DNA of 64,000 nucleotides. Origin: JAWKZG01 sp041396125. GTDB taxonomy: Bacteria; Pseudomonadota; Gammaproteobacteria; Competibacterales; Competibacteraceae. The notes beneath the pieces are model-generated. The model worked only from the letters and a program-made list of their open reading frames with translations. It ran no database searches and was not told the DNA's origin. The DNA lies in assembly GCA_041396125.1 (NCBI GenBank), contig JAWKZG010000022.1:1-64000 (forward strand), in the 5' to 3' direction. Positions within the stretch are counted from its first letter, which is position 1, and the number at the start of each line of letters is the position of its first letter. Of this stretch, positions 26,230 to 34,338 are shown piece by piece. Position numbers and translations under genes: made by a program.

Positions 26230-27510
26230 CTACGGTGCGACCAGGTGTGCCCAGCCACGGTACGCTGAAGTGTGCATCGGTATATTGTGAACGCGGATGA
26301 TATCCACGCCTTGTGCGCAGAGATTCAGGGATGCGCCCAGCGTTGTCAGGTCTTTATCGGTGACATCCAGAGCGGAAAAGTTTTTCATGAAGGACTTGCG
26401 TGAATGGCCAACTAAAACCCGCACGCCATGACGCCGGAAGCGGGCGGCTTGCTGCAGGAGTTTGAGCGATTGCAGACCGTCTTTACCGAAGCCGATACCA
26501 GGGTCGAAAATAATCCGGCTAAGGTTTAAACCGGCTTTGTCCCAGCTTTCGAGTTGCTGCAGCAGCCAGGCTTCGACCACGTCAACCGGGTCACAGTCCG
26601 GCGGCAAGGTTTTATCTTTACTGGCCGGGATACTGACGTAATGCATGGCGATCCAGTCCTGCTCGCTGGAACAGGCCAGTTCGCGCATGGCCGGCGAGCT
26701 TAATCCACTGACATCGTTAATGATATCCACCCCCAGCTCCAGCGCTTTGCGGGCCACTTCGGGATGATAAGTGTCCACACTCAACAAGGGGCGCAGCAGT
26801 TGCGGCTGGTATTTGGCCAGCAGGCGTTCCAGCACGGGGGCCAGCCGCGACCATTCCTGCTCGGCGCTGATCGGGGTGGCGCCGGGTCGGGTTGATTCAG
26901 CGCCAATATCAATAATATGCGCACCGGCAGCAACCATGGCATCAACATGCGGCTCGATCTGCGTCCAGGCAATGAACTGGCCACCGTCGGAGAATGAATC
27001 CGGGGTCAGATTGAGAATGCCCATCCACAACGGAATATGGTGAGCAAGCTCACGCGACCAGTCCAATATTGTTTTATCGCCCAGACCAGGCACCTGCAGG
27101 CGCGGTTCCAGCGCCAGCAGGGGCGTCAGCACGAATCCGCGCTGCTGCATGCCCGCATGCGGAATGGTCAGAACAGCATTGTCGAGGCGGGTCTCCCCCC
27201 ACAACAGAATATCGATATCCATCGGCCGCGGCGCCCAGCGGGATTTATTACTGCGCCCCATCTGCGTCTGAATATCGGCAATCCAGCTGCGCATCTGTTC
27301 GGGCTGGCAGCTAACTTCCGCCTCCAGCACCAGGTTCAGATACGGCAGATTCCAGTCAGCAGGAGCGCCTTCCGGTAATAATGCGGGTGATTCGACCACG
27401 GGCGACACCCGCCGCCGCTGCAGCCCTTTTTCCTCCAGTAACTGAATAGCCTGGCGCAGATGTTCGCGCCGATCACCCAGGTTCGAGCCCAGCCCCAGAT
27501 AAATCTGCAT
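26230..27510 (-). CDS. folKP: Fused HPPK-dihydropteroate synthase (FolK-FolP)
   Basis: This 426-residue protein joins two folate enzymes. Residues 1-155 are 6-hydroxymethyl-7,8-dihydropterin pyrophosphokinase (IYLGLGSNLGDRREHL; SRWAPRPMDIDILLWG). Residues 165-426 are dihydropteroate synthase (WMGILNLTPDSFSDGG; STRPGATPI; DPGIGFGK; VLVGHSRKSF). Together they make dihydropteroate from hydroxymethyl-dihydropterin and 4-aminobenzoate. The start is ATG 27510, where the HPPK fold begins, 10 bases after the upstream gene; a longer frame would overlap that gene. Such FolK-FolP fusions are known but not usual in gammaproteobacteria. Confidence 0.9.
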   Translation of the reverse strand: MQIYLGLGSNLGDRREHLRQAIQLLEEKGLQRRRVSPVVESPALLPEGAPADWNLPYLNLVLEAEVSCQPEQMRSWIADIQTQMGRSNKSRWAPRPMDIDILLWGETRLDNAVLTIPHAGMQQRGFVLTPLLALEPRLQVPGLGDKTILDWSRELAHHIPLWMGILNLTPDSFSDGGQFIAWTQIEPHVDAMVAAGAHIIDIGAESTRPGATPISAEQEWSRLAPVLERLLAKYQPQLLRPLLSVDTYHPEVARKALELGVDIINDVSGLSSPAMRELACSSEQDWIAMHYVSIPASKDKTLPPDCDPVDVVEAWLLQQLESWDKAGLNLSRIIFDPGIGFGKDGLQSLKLLQQAARFRRHGVRVLVGHSRKSFMKNFSALDVTDKDLTTLGASLNLCAQGVDIIRVHNIPMHTSAYRGWAHLVAP

Positions 27511-27520
27511 AAGCCTGCTA

Positions 27521-27856
27521 TCAACCGCCGAATAATTTGCCAACCAGTCGGGCAAACCAGCCCTTCGGTTTGGCTGGTGCGACACTTACCGGAGCGGAAC
27601 TTGCCGGTGCCGCAGGCGCGCTGGATACGGGCGCGCTGGCAGCAGCGGCTGCTGGCGCGGCTTGCGGGGCGGCTTGCGCGGTCACACGGGCGCTGGCGGC
27701 CTGGCTCGGTGCAGTCTGGCCCTGCGAACTTAAAGCCTGCAGATAATGACGACGCAGAATCGAATCTTCGGGAATGGCACCTAAGCCCAGGGAAGCGGCC
27801 TGCTGTTCTAAATGCCGCCGCAGGATGGAATCGGTCGGGATGATCTGATCACTCAT
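27521..27856 (-). CDS. Ala/Pro-rich hypothetical protein with two DSILRRH repeats
   Basis: I do not recognise a function. The 111-residue protein has two copies of a 20-residue unit at its N-terminus, IPTDSILRRHLEQQ and IPEDSILRRHYLQA, then a low-complexity linker of Ala, Pro, Ser and Val (residues 48-95), and a short basic amphipathic end (KGWFARLVGKLFGG). The layout suggests a repeated binding peptide tethered by a flexible linker to a membrane-touching helix. Similar small PTDS(V/I)LRRH proteins exist in gammaproteobacteria. It ends 10 bases before folKP, so it is the first gene of that unit. Confidence 0.72.
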   Translation of the reverse strand: MSDQIIPTDSILRRHLEQQAASLGLGAIPEDSILRRHYLQALSSQGQTAPSQAASARVTAQAAPQAAPAAAAASAPVSSAPAAPASSAPVSVAPAKPKGWFARLVGKLFGG

Positions 27857-28162
27857 TGGAAAATCCTCTTATTGGGGTATCGGAGAGTATCTGCTGTCAC
27901 CGGAGTGCAGCGCATTATCGCCTTGTATTGCCAGCGAGATTATCATAGTGCCATATTAAAATAGGGCAATCGTGATTAACAGCACGATCGTGCCCTGGCA
28001 AGATATACGGTGTGCTGCGGTCGCTATCTAAACCCCTGCAGATATGCTATTAATTATTGCGAACTCTTGAAAAGAGTTTCAAGCAAGATAAGGCCGGCTT
28101 AGACACGGCAATAACAAACACTCCCCTAGTGCTGTACTTATAATACCGAGGAGTAACTTAAG
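27857..28162. other. Intergenic region upstream of the AOR operon
   Basis: No gene is seen in these 306 bases, which separate divergent units. It holds a perfect small palindrome, CTTGAAA (28066-28072) with TTTCAAG (28077-28083), and a TATAAT at 28139-28144 only 18 bases before the first AOR gene, without a convincing -35. A regulator site for the AOR operon is possible but not shown. Confidence 0.5.
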
Positions 28163-28636
28163 ATGCTCAAATCTCTACATATCAACCCCGAAAAGTGCAC
28201 GGGCTGCCTGCAATGCGAGATGGCCTGTTCACTGGAAAACGAAGGGATCTTTAACACCTCGAAGTCCAGAATCAAGGTTTTTAGTTTCCATGATGAAGGT
28301 CGCTTCGTTCCGTATACCTGTACGCAATGCGATGAAGCCTGGTGTCTGCACGCCTGTCCGGTTGATGCCATTACCGTTGACAAGGCCAGCGGCGCAAAAG
28401 TGGTCAACGAGGCGACGTGCGTAGGCTGTAAGGTCTGTACCATCGCCTGCCCGTTCGGCACCGTAAATTACAACTCTGCCAGTGGCAAAGTCATCAAATG
28501 CGATCTCTGTGGCGGCGATCCCGAGTGTGCTAAAGCCTGCCCGACCGAAGCCATCACCTATATTGATGCCGATTGGACAGGTCTAGACCGGATGCGCCAA
28601 TGGGCTGCCAAAACCAGCAATACTGCGAGCGCCTGA
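28163..28636 (+). CDS. aorA: AOR-associated polyferredoxin subunit (four [4Fe-4S] clusters)
   Basis: This 157-residue protein carries four cysteine groups: CTGCLQCEMAC, CTQCDEAWCLHAC, CVGCKVCTIAC and CDLCGGDPECAKAC. These would bind four [4Fe-4S] clusters in the HycB/DmsB-like fold. It lies 16 bases before the aldehyde oxidoreductase gene. In the aromatoleum-type AOR (AorABC) the small Fe-S subunit passes electrons from the tungsten subunit to the FAD subunit; order and composition match here. There is no signal peptide, so it acts in the cytoplasm. Confidence 0.9.
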   Translation: MLKSLHINPEKCTGCLQCEMACSLENEGIFNTSKSRIKVFSFHDEGRFVPYTCTQCDEAWCLHACPVDAITVDKASGAKVVNEATCVGCKVCTIACPFGTVNYNSASGKVIKCDLCGGDPECAKACPTEAITYIDADWTGLDRMRQWAAKTSNTASA

Positions 28637-28652
28637 GCGAGGAGAACATATT

Positions 28653-30509
28653 ATGGGTTGGCAACGTAAAGTACTGCGCGTCAATTTAACTGAGCGCACC
28701 TGCAAGCCGGAACCGCTGAATATGGAATGGGCCCGGCTGTATCTGGGGCAACGCGGACTGGCCACAAAATATCTGTGTGAAGAAATCGACCCCGCCTGCG
28801 ATCCGCTTTCGCCGGACAACAAAATGATTATGGTCACCGGGCCGCTGACCGGCACGATGGCCTCAACCGGCGGACGTTATTCAGTCGTCACTAAAGGGCC
28901 GCTGACCGGGGCCATCGCCTGTTCCAATTCAGGTGGTTTTTTCGGTGCCGAAATGAAAATGGCCGGCTGGGACATGATTATTTTCGAGGGCAAGGCCTCC
29001 AGCCCGGTTTATCTCTATCTGGAAAACGATAATCCGCAGATCCTGCCTGCGGATGAACTCTGGGGACAATCGGTCTGGGCAACCGATGAGTGGATTCATA
29101 AAAAGCATCAGGATCCGCAAATCCGTATTGCCGCGATTGGTGTCGGCGCTGAAAAAGGCGTGCTGTACAGTGCCATCGTCAATGACCTGCACCGCGCAGC
29201 AGGCCGTTCCGGTGTCGGTACGGTAATGGGTTCAAAAAATCTGAAAGCCGTCGCTATTCGTGGCACCAAAGGTGTTGCCGGTATCCACGATCCGGCCGCT
29301 TTCATGAAGGCGACCCAGGCCGGTAAAAAAGTCCTGGCTGATAATGCAGTAACCGGTCAGGGCCTGCCGATGTACGGCACCCAGGTGTTGATGAACGTTA
29401 TCAACGAAATGGGCGCAATGCCGACCCGTAACTGGCGTGAATCACAATTTGAAAATGCCAGTGCGATTTCCGGTGAAGCCATGCACGAGCCGCGCGAATC
29501 CGATGGCAAGCCCAATCTGGTACGTAATGGTGCCTGCTTCGGCTGCACCATAGCCTGTGGCCGTATTTCTACCATCGACCCGGAACATTTCTCGATTCAG
29601 GGCGAAGGCAAAGAACGCTACAAAGTGGCCTCCGGCGGGCTGGAATACGAAGCTGCCTGGGCACTCGGCTCGGATACCGGCGTGGGCGACATCGATGCCC
29701 TCACCTATGCCAATTTTATCTGCAATGAGCAGGGTCTTGATCCGATCTCGTTTGGCGCTACCGTAGCGGCCGCTATGGAACTGTACGAAATCGGCGCGAT
29801 CACCAAAGAGCATACCGGTGGCGTCGAATTCAAATTCGGCAGTGCCGAAGCACTCTGCTACGCCGCTGATGTGACCGGCAAAGGTGAAGGCTTTGGTGCC
29901 GATCTGGGTCTGGGCTCCAAGCGCCTGACCGAGAAATACGGCCATCCTGATCTGGCCATGGTGGTCAAAGGGCAGGAATTTCCAGCTTACGATGCGCGCG
30001 GCATTCAGGGCATGGGGCTGACCTATGCCACCAGCAACCGGGGTGCCTGCCATCTGCGCTCTTACACCGTATCGTCAGAAGTGCTGGGGATTCCGGTCAA
30101 AACTGATCCGCTGGTCACCGAAGGCAAAGCCGATCTGGTTAAAGCCTTTCAGGATGCTACCGCGATTGTGGATTCATCCGGACTGTGCGTTTTCACCACC
30201 TTCGCCTGGACACTGGACGATATTCAACCGCAAATAGCAGCGGCCTGTGAAGGCGACTGGTCCATCGAAACCCTGAACGAAGTGGGCGAACGGATCTGGA
30301 ATCTGGAACGTCAGTTCAATCTGGATGCCGGTCTGACCGCCGCTGACGATACCCTGCCCAAGCGTTTGCTGGAAGAAGGTGTCAAATCCGGCCCGGCACT
30401 GGGCAAAACCGTCGGCCTGAGCGAGATGCTGCCGGAATACTATCGCGTACGCGGCTGGAGCGAGGATGGTCGCCTGACCACCGAAACCAAGCAGCGTCTG
30501 AGCCTGTAA
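28653..30509 (+). CDS. aorB: Tungsten-type aldehyde:ferredoxin oxidoreductase, catalytic subunit
   Basis: This 618-residue protein is a member of the AOR family, which oxidises aldehydes to acids at a tungsto-bispterin centre. The N-terminal beta domain has GQRGLATKYL and STGGRYSVVTKGPLTG; the [4Fe-4S] ligands are Cys295, Cys298 and Cys302 in ACFGCTIAC, with the fourth in SSGLC (Cys512). The pterin loop GAEKGVLYSAIVNDLHRAAGR-like segment is typical. Adjacent Fe-S, FAD and MoaD-like genes match the three-subunit aor operon of Aromatoleum. In a methylotroph it could clear formaldehyde or other aldehydes; substrate range is not predictable. Use of W rather than Mo is by family. Confidence 0.92.
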   Translation: MGWQRKVLRVNLTERTCKPEPLNMEWARLYLGQRGLATKYLCEEIDPACDPLSPDNKMIMVTGPLTGTMASTGGRYSVVTKGPLTGAIACSNSGGFFGAEMKMAGWDMIIFEGKASSPVYLYLENDNPQILPADELWGQSVWATDEWIHKKHQDPQIRIAAIGVGAEKGVLYSAIVNDLHRAAGRSGVGTVMGSKNLKAVAIRGTKGVAGIHDPAAFMKATQAGKKVLADNAVTGQGLPMYGTQVLMNVINEMGAMPTRNWRESQFENASAISGEAMHEPRESDGKPNLVRNGACFGCTIACGRISTIDPEHFSIQGEGKERYKVASGGLEYEAAWALGSDTGVGDIDALTYANFICNEQGLDPISFGATVAAAMELYEIGAITKEHTGGVEFKFGSAEALCYAADVTGKGEGFGADLGLGSKRLTEKYGHPDLAMVVKGQEFPAYDARGIQGMGLTYATSNRGACHLRSYTVSSEVLGIPVKTDPLVTEGKADLVKAFQDATAIVDSSGLCVFTTFAWTLDDIQPQIAAACEGDWSIETLNEVGERIWNLERQFNLDAGLTAADDTLPKRLLEEGVKSGPALGKTVGLSEMLPEYYRVRGWSEDGRLTTETKQRLSL

Positions 30510-30548
30510 CGGTCCAGACACGCTTCGAAAAAAGTAGCGCGCTAGTTC

Positions 30549-30594
30549 AACGCGGGGAGCGGCAGGCATTGCACTGCCGATTCTCCGCGTTTTT
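30549..30594 (+). terminator. Hairpin with T-run between aorB and aorC
   Basis: AACGCGGGGAG (30549-30559) pairs with CTCCGCGTT (30583-30591) with small bulges, and CGGCAG (30560-30565) with CTGCCG (30574-30579) inside it. TTTT follows. It looks like an intrinsic terminator or attenuator inside the operon, which would lower FAD-subunit output relative to the first two subunits, or an mRNA-stabilising hairpin. Confidence 0.65.
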
Positions 30595-30614
30595 GCTGTT
30601 GTGAGGAGATATCA

Positions 30615-31982
30615 ATGAAACATGTGCCAATGAAACATGTGATTATAGGTGCCGGCCCGGCTGGTGTGGTGGCCGCCGAAACCCTGCGCAAGCTCGACCC
30701 TGACAGTACGATCACGCTGATCGGCGACGAACCGGAGCCCCCGTATTCGCGCATGGCTATCCCCTATCTGCTGGTTGAAAATATTGACGAAAGCGGGACT
30801 TACCTGCGCAAAGACAGTCAGCATTATCAGGCAAAGAATATTCAAATCCTGCATGAGCGGGTCACCCGTGTCGAACCAGGCACACGCAATCTTACTCTGC
30901 AAAACGGCTCTACACTGGCTTACGACCGGCTGCTGATCTGCACCGGCTCCACACCAATCCGCCCGCCGATTCCGGGGATGGATCTGGAGGGTGTACATAA
31001 TTGCTGGACTCTGGAGGATGCACGCCGTATCGCCCAATCGGCCAAACCAGGTGCAAAAGTGATCCTGATCGGTGCGGGCTTTATTGGTTGTATCATCCTG
31101 GAAGCTCTGGCCGGACGCGGCGTTGATCTGACTGTAGTGGAGATGGGCGATCGCATGGTGCCCCGCATGATGGACGAGACTGCCGGTGGACTGATCAAAC
31201 GCTGGTGTGAAGGTAAGGGCATCAAGGTACACACCGCCACCAAAGTGGATCAGGTTGCCAGCGCGCAGACCGCCAGCACCGGCAGCGGCACCGGGGGTGG
31301 CCTCAAAAAACTGTTCAGTGCCCTCACCGGCAGCGCCAAGCCGGCAGCCAGCGAGCAGCAAGGCGGGCACCGTTTTAAGGTGACACTCAGCAATGGTCAG
31401 GTGCTGGATGCCGATCTGGTGATCTCGGCAGCAGGCGTCAAGCCCAATACCCAGTTACTGGAAGGCAGCGGCGTGGACATCGACAACGGTATTCTGGTCA
31501 ATCATTATTTACAGACCAATATCCCGGAAATTTATGCCGCAGGTGATGTTGCCCGTGGTCGCGATTTTTCCACCGGCGAGTTCGAAGTGCATGCCATTCA
31601 GCCGACCGCTACCGAGCATGGCCGGATCGCAGCGCAGAATATGGCCGGCGTCGAAACCCGCTACGACGGCAGTTTCAATATGAACGTGCTGGATACGCTG
31701 GGACTGATTTCAAGCTCGTTCGGCCTGTGGATGGGAACCGAGGGCGGTGACAGTGCGCAACTGCTGGATGCTGAAAATTACCGCTATCTCAATCTGCAGT
31801 TTCAGGACGATATCCTGGTTGGTGCGACCAGCCTCGGCCTGACCCAGCATGTTGGCGTACTGCGCGGACTGATTCAGGGCAAAGTGCGCCTGGGATCGTG
31901 GAAAGAAAAGCTAATGGAAGATCCCAGCCGGATCATGGATGCGTATCTGGCCATGAATTATACTGCCCAGCACGCCGCCTAA
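30615..31982 (+). CDS. aorC: AOR-associated FAD/NAD(P)-dependent oxidoreductase subunit
   Basis: This 455-residue flavoprotein is of the pyridine nucleotide-disulfide oxidoreductase class I family (rubredoxin/nitrite reductase-like), with FAD motif IIGAGPAGVVAAETL, NAD motif VILIGAGFIGCIILEAL near residue 150, and EIYAAGDVARG near the C-terminus. In AorABC the matching subunit transfers electrons to NAD+. There is an unusual Gly/Ser/Ala-rich insertion at about residues 215-250 (AQTASTGSGTGGG). The first codons contain a 12-base direct repeat, so the protein begins MKHVPMKHV. GAGGAG precedes the ATG at 30615. Confidence 0.87.
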   Translation: MKHVPMKHVIIGAGPAGVVAAETLRKLDPDSTITLIGDEPEPPYSRMAIPYLLVENIDESGTYLRKDSQHYQAKNIQILHERVTRVEPGTRNLTLQNGSTLAYDRLLICTGSTPIRPPIPGMDLEGVHNCWTLEDARRIAQSAKPGAKVILIGAGFIGCIILEALAGRGVDLTVVEMGDRMVPRMMDETAGGLIKRWCEGKGIKVHTATKVDQVASAQTASTGSGTGGGLKKLFSALTGSAKPAASEQQGGHRFKVTLSNGQVLDADLVISAAGVKPNTQLLEGSGVDIDNGILVNHYLQTNIPEIYAAGDVARGRDFSTGEFEVHAIQPTATEHGRIAAQNMAGVETRYDGSFNMNVLDTLGLISSSFGLWMGTEGGDSAQLLDAENYRYLNLQFQDDILVGATSLGLTQHVGVLRGLIQGKVRLGSWKEKLMEDPSRIMDAYLAMNYTAQHAA

Positions 31983-31995
31983 ATGAGAAGGAACC

Positions 31996-32247
31996 ATGCA
32001 GATCACCGTTAAACTCTACGCCATGCTGACCGAATACCTGCCAGCGCATGCCGAAAAGAACATCAGCACGCTGAATTTACCCGATAACTACACAGTAGCG
32101 CAGGTCATTCAGCAACTCCATTTGCCGGATCGTTACGTTCATCTGGTGTTGGTGAATGGTATCTACATTGAGCACGATCATCTGGCCGAAACAGCGTTGA
32201 ACGAAGGCGATGTTCTGGCTATCTGGCCGCCCGTGGCCGGAGGCTGA
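31996..32247 (+). CDS. MoaD/ThiS family sulfur carrier of the AOR operon
   Basis: This 83-residue ubiquitin-like protein ends in Gly-Gly (WPPVAGG), the tail that is adenylated and thiocarboxylated in MoaD and ThiS proteins. MoaD supplies sulfur for the dithiolene of molybdopterin. Its place 13 bases after aorC suggests a dedicated carrier for the tungsten cofactor of this AOR. MoaD-like genes in aor operons are known. AGAAGGA precedes the ATG. Confidence 0.88.
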   Translation: MQITVKLYAMLTEYLPAHAEKNISTLNLPDNYTVAQVIQQLHLPDRYVHLVLVNGIYIEHDHLAETALNEGDVLAIWPPVAGG

Positions 32248-32263
32248 GAGTTTTACACAGACA

Positions 32264-32557
32264 ATGAATACTGTCGTACTAGAGCGCGAAATGGGCGTAT
32301 CGCACAGCGATTTTTTCCGCACACTGCCCTCGGCAATGGGCACATTCAGCTATCGGCTGGAACAGCATACCGTGCTGGCTGAACATCAGGGTAAGCAGTT
32401 GCGGATCGAACTGGGGCCACAGCAGGAACGACGCATTGCATTGTTACGACTGCCCTATACCCAGGTTCGGTTTGCGTTTTGCGATACTTTTTCCCAGGCT
32501 GAAATCGACGCCTTTATGGCTTATTTCGACAGCCGTTTCCAACGCGGTGGCGGCTAG
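32264..32557 (+). CDS. Small conserved-looking hypothetical protein of the AOR operon
   Basis: This 97-residue protein is not recognised with confidence. It reads as an alpha/beta domain (SHSDFFRTLPSAMGTFSYR, LRIELGPQQERRIALLRLPYTQV, DTFSQAEIDAFMAYFDSRFQRGGG). The FxRxLPxAM start and the strand-rich centre suggest a compact binding domain. It has no membrane segment or metal cluster. It begins 16 bases after the MoaD-like gene and ends 13 bases before the next, so it is part of the operon; a role in cofactor insertion or AOR assembly is a guess. Start ATG 32264 follows GAGAG. Confidence 0.72.
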   Translation: MNTVVLEREMGVSHSDFFRTLPSAMGTFSYRLEQHTVLAEHQGKQLRIELGPQQERRIALLRLPYTQVRFAFCDTFSQAEIDAFMAYFDSRFQRGGG

Positions 32558-32570
32558 CGGGATAACATTC

Positions 32571-32855
32571 ATGGCCAACCAAGACACTTCTCTGCCCCAG
32601 GCCGCTCAGGCGGCCTGGGATGCCTACCTGGCAATGGCGCAGACCAAACAACAGCATTTTGAGTATCTGCAGCAACTGGAAACAAAATATCAGCCCTACG
32701 GGCAACCCAGTACAGCGGAACAAAACCACTTGCAGACACTCTTACAAGCACATGACGCTCAGGTTGGTGTATTTCGCAGTGCGCTGGCACGATTGCGCAT
32801 CGACGACAGCAAAGCCTATGCCGAGCTACTCAAGCGCCTGGCGGCAGATGCCTGA
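32571..32855 (+). CDS. Small helical hypothetical protein at the end of the AOR operon
   Basis: I do not recognise this 94-residue protein. It looks all-helical with heptad-like runs (QAAWDAYLAMAQTKQQHFEYLQQLETKY; HLQTLLQAHDAQVGVFRSALARL when split at Pro), and is rich in Gln and Ala. A two-helix coiled coil is likely. It starts 13 bases after the previous small gene. Being the last operon gene, it may be a chaperone-like factor for the AOR, but that rests on position alone. Confidence 0.65.
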   Translation: MANQDTSLPQAAQAAWDAYLAMAQTKQQHFEYLQQLETKYQPYGQPSTAEQNHLQTLLQAHDAQVGVFRSALARLRIDDSKAYAELLKRLAADA

Positions 32856-32951
32856 CCCGCCAAATCCGTTGAGGCTTACTGCACCCGCCGCTTTTGATTG
32901 CGTTAAACTATGCCATATCCTTTTTTAACACACCAATTCAGGAGAAAACCT

Positions 32952-33334
32952 ATGCGCGTAAACGCACGATGGGGCAGCATGTGTGTGCTGTTCGCAATGG
33001 CACTGCTGCCATTCGGCACACAGGCTGAAGAAGGGGATTTTCCCACCCTGGACCGGGTTGAATATGTCATCGGCTGTATGAACGAGCGCGGCGGCGAAAA
33101 CTACGATAATTTATACCGCTGTGTCTGTGCGGTGGATTATCTGCGCTCGCAGTTCAGTTACGATGAATACAGCCAAGCTCAGGTATTTCGCATGCTGCGC
33201 AGCACGCCCGGTGAAAACGGCAGCCTGTTCCGCGATCCCAAACAGGCAGATCAGCTGCGCGACAGGCTTGATGCCGCTGATGAGACGATTGCCAAACGCT
33301 GCTTTTTGATAACGCGGCTCAACCTAAAAGCTGA
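32952..33334 (+). CDS. Secreted cysteine-containing hypothetical protein (probable frameshift near its 3' end)
   Basis: The protein has a signal peptide (residues 1-29, GTQA cut) and a mature domain with four cysteines (VIGCMNERGG, LYRCVCAVDYLR, AKRCF). As printed, the frame runs on to 33521 and overlaps the convergent lactonase gene by 122 bases. One more T in the T5 run at 33303-33307 ends the protein at RCFFDNAAQPKS, stop 33332-33334, just before a stem-loop. I prefer that end. The function is not known; two disulfides in the periplasm are likely. AGGAG precedes ATG 32952. Confidence 0.65.
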
Positions 33335-33355
33335 GCCGTATCAGAGCATACACCT

Positions 33356-33379
33356 GCCCGGCCATTACACCCGCCGGGC
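33356..33379. terminator. Stem-loop between convergent genes
   Basis: GCCCGGC (33356-33362) and GCCGGGC (33373-33379) pair perfectly around a 10-base loop. It follows the inferred end of the secreted-protein gene and precedes the lactonase stop, so it can serve as a shared end. There is no clear U-tract. Confidence 0.5.
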
Positions 33380-33399
33380 GCTGCGCATTCTTGCTAAGG

Positions 33400-34275
33400 C
33401 TACCCCGCGAAGCGCGGTTCCGGTACCCCCTGGATACCTAAGTCATAAATTGCGAACAAGCTGCCCCGCATTACCCCATCGCCCGGAAATCTGGGCAGGG
33501 GCGGCTTGGCCATTGAAGTGACATACAGAATATCCAGGTTGGGACCACCGAACATGACACTGGTCACTTTTTTGACCGGCATACGGATTTCTCTTTCCAC
33601 GCTGCCATCCGGGGCATAGCGTATCAGTCGGCCGTCATACACCAGCGCACTCCAGAGATAGCCTTCAGCGTCTACCGTTGAGCCATCTGCAGCCCCTCCC
33701 TGCGAGGTGTCGACGGTGGCAAACGTACGTCGGTTGGAGACATTACCGGTGTCCTGATCGTAGTCATAGGCCCAGATTTCTCCGGTCCAGGTATCGGTAA
33801 AGTAAAACGTATCACCCGTCGGACTCCAGCAGGGCCCGTTGGATACAATAATGTCACGGTCTATGGTATGCAGACTGAAATCCGGGTCGAGCCGATATAG
33901 TGCACCGTTCGGCCCCTCTTCCATGGTATCCATGGAACCCGCTACAAAACGGCCCCGTTTATCCACCTTGCCATCATTCAGCCGGTTATCGGCTTTATCC
34001 GGTTCCGGATCGATAATCAGTTCCACATCGCCGGTTTTGAAATCCAGCAGGTGAAACCCGCGCGCCAGTGACACCACGGCACCACCATCACGGCGCAGCG
34101 CCATCGAGCCAATTTTCTGCGGCACATCCCAGGAGCGGATTTCACGCCCGTCCTCCGTGCAGCGAAACACCCGGCCATCGAATGAATCGATCCAATACAG
34201 GCGTTGCTCGTCCACATCCCATAAGGGCCCTTCGCCCAGGGTGGTTTTTACGTCGACCAATACTTCGATGCGCAT
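33400..34275 (-). CDS. SMP-30/gluconolactonase family protein 1
   Basis: This 291-residue six-bladed propeller belongs to the SMP-30/gluconolaconase/LRE family, Ca or Zn-dependent lactonases. Likely metal ligands are Glu15 (LGEGPLWD), Asn146 (SNGPCWS) and Asp197 (ADGSTVDAEG), with Asn100 in RLNDGKVD at the substrate site. It hydrolyses sugar lactones in the oxidative breakdown of sugars. It is the last gene of a catabolic operon and lies 63 bases from a paralogue with the same GVPEPRFAG end. GGAG lies just before its ATG. The sugar is not known. Confidence 0.87.
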   Translation of the reverse strand: MRIEVLVDVKTTLGEGPLWDVDEQRLYWIDSFDGRVFRCTEDGREIRSWDVPQKIGSMALRRDGGAVVSLARGFHLLDFKTGDVELIIDPEPDKADNRLNDGKVDKRGRFVAGSMDTMEEGPNGALYRLDPDFSLHTIDRDIIVSNGPCWSPTGDTFYFTDTWTGEIWAYDYDQDTGNVSNRRTFATVDTSQGGAADGSTVDAEGYLWSALVYDGRLIRYAPDGSVEREIRMPVKKVTSVMFGGPNLDILYVTSMAKPPLPRFPGDGVMRGSLFAIYDLGIQGVPEPRFAG

Positions 34276-34338
34276 GGAATTCTCCTTCAGGAATTCAGTA
34301 TCTTGTTTGCTTTAATGGAACGGGATTCACGGCAAGCC

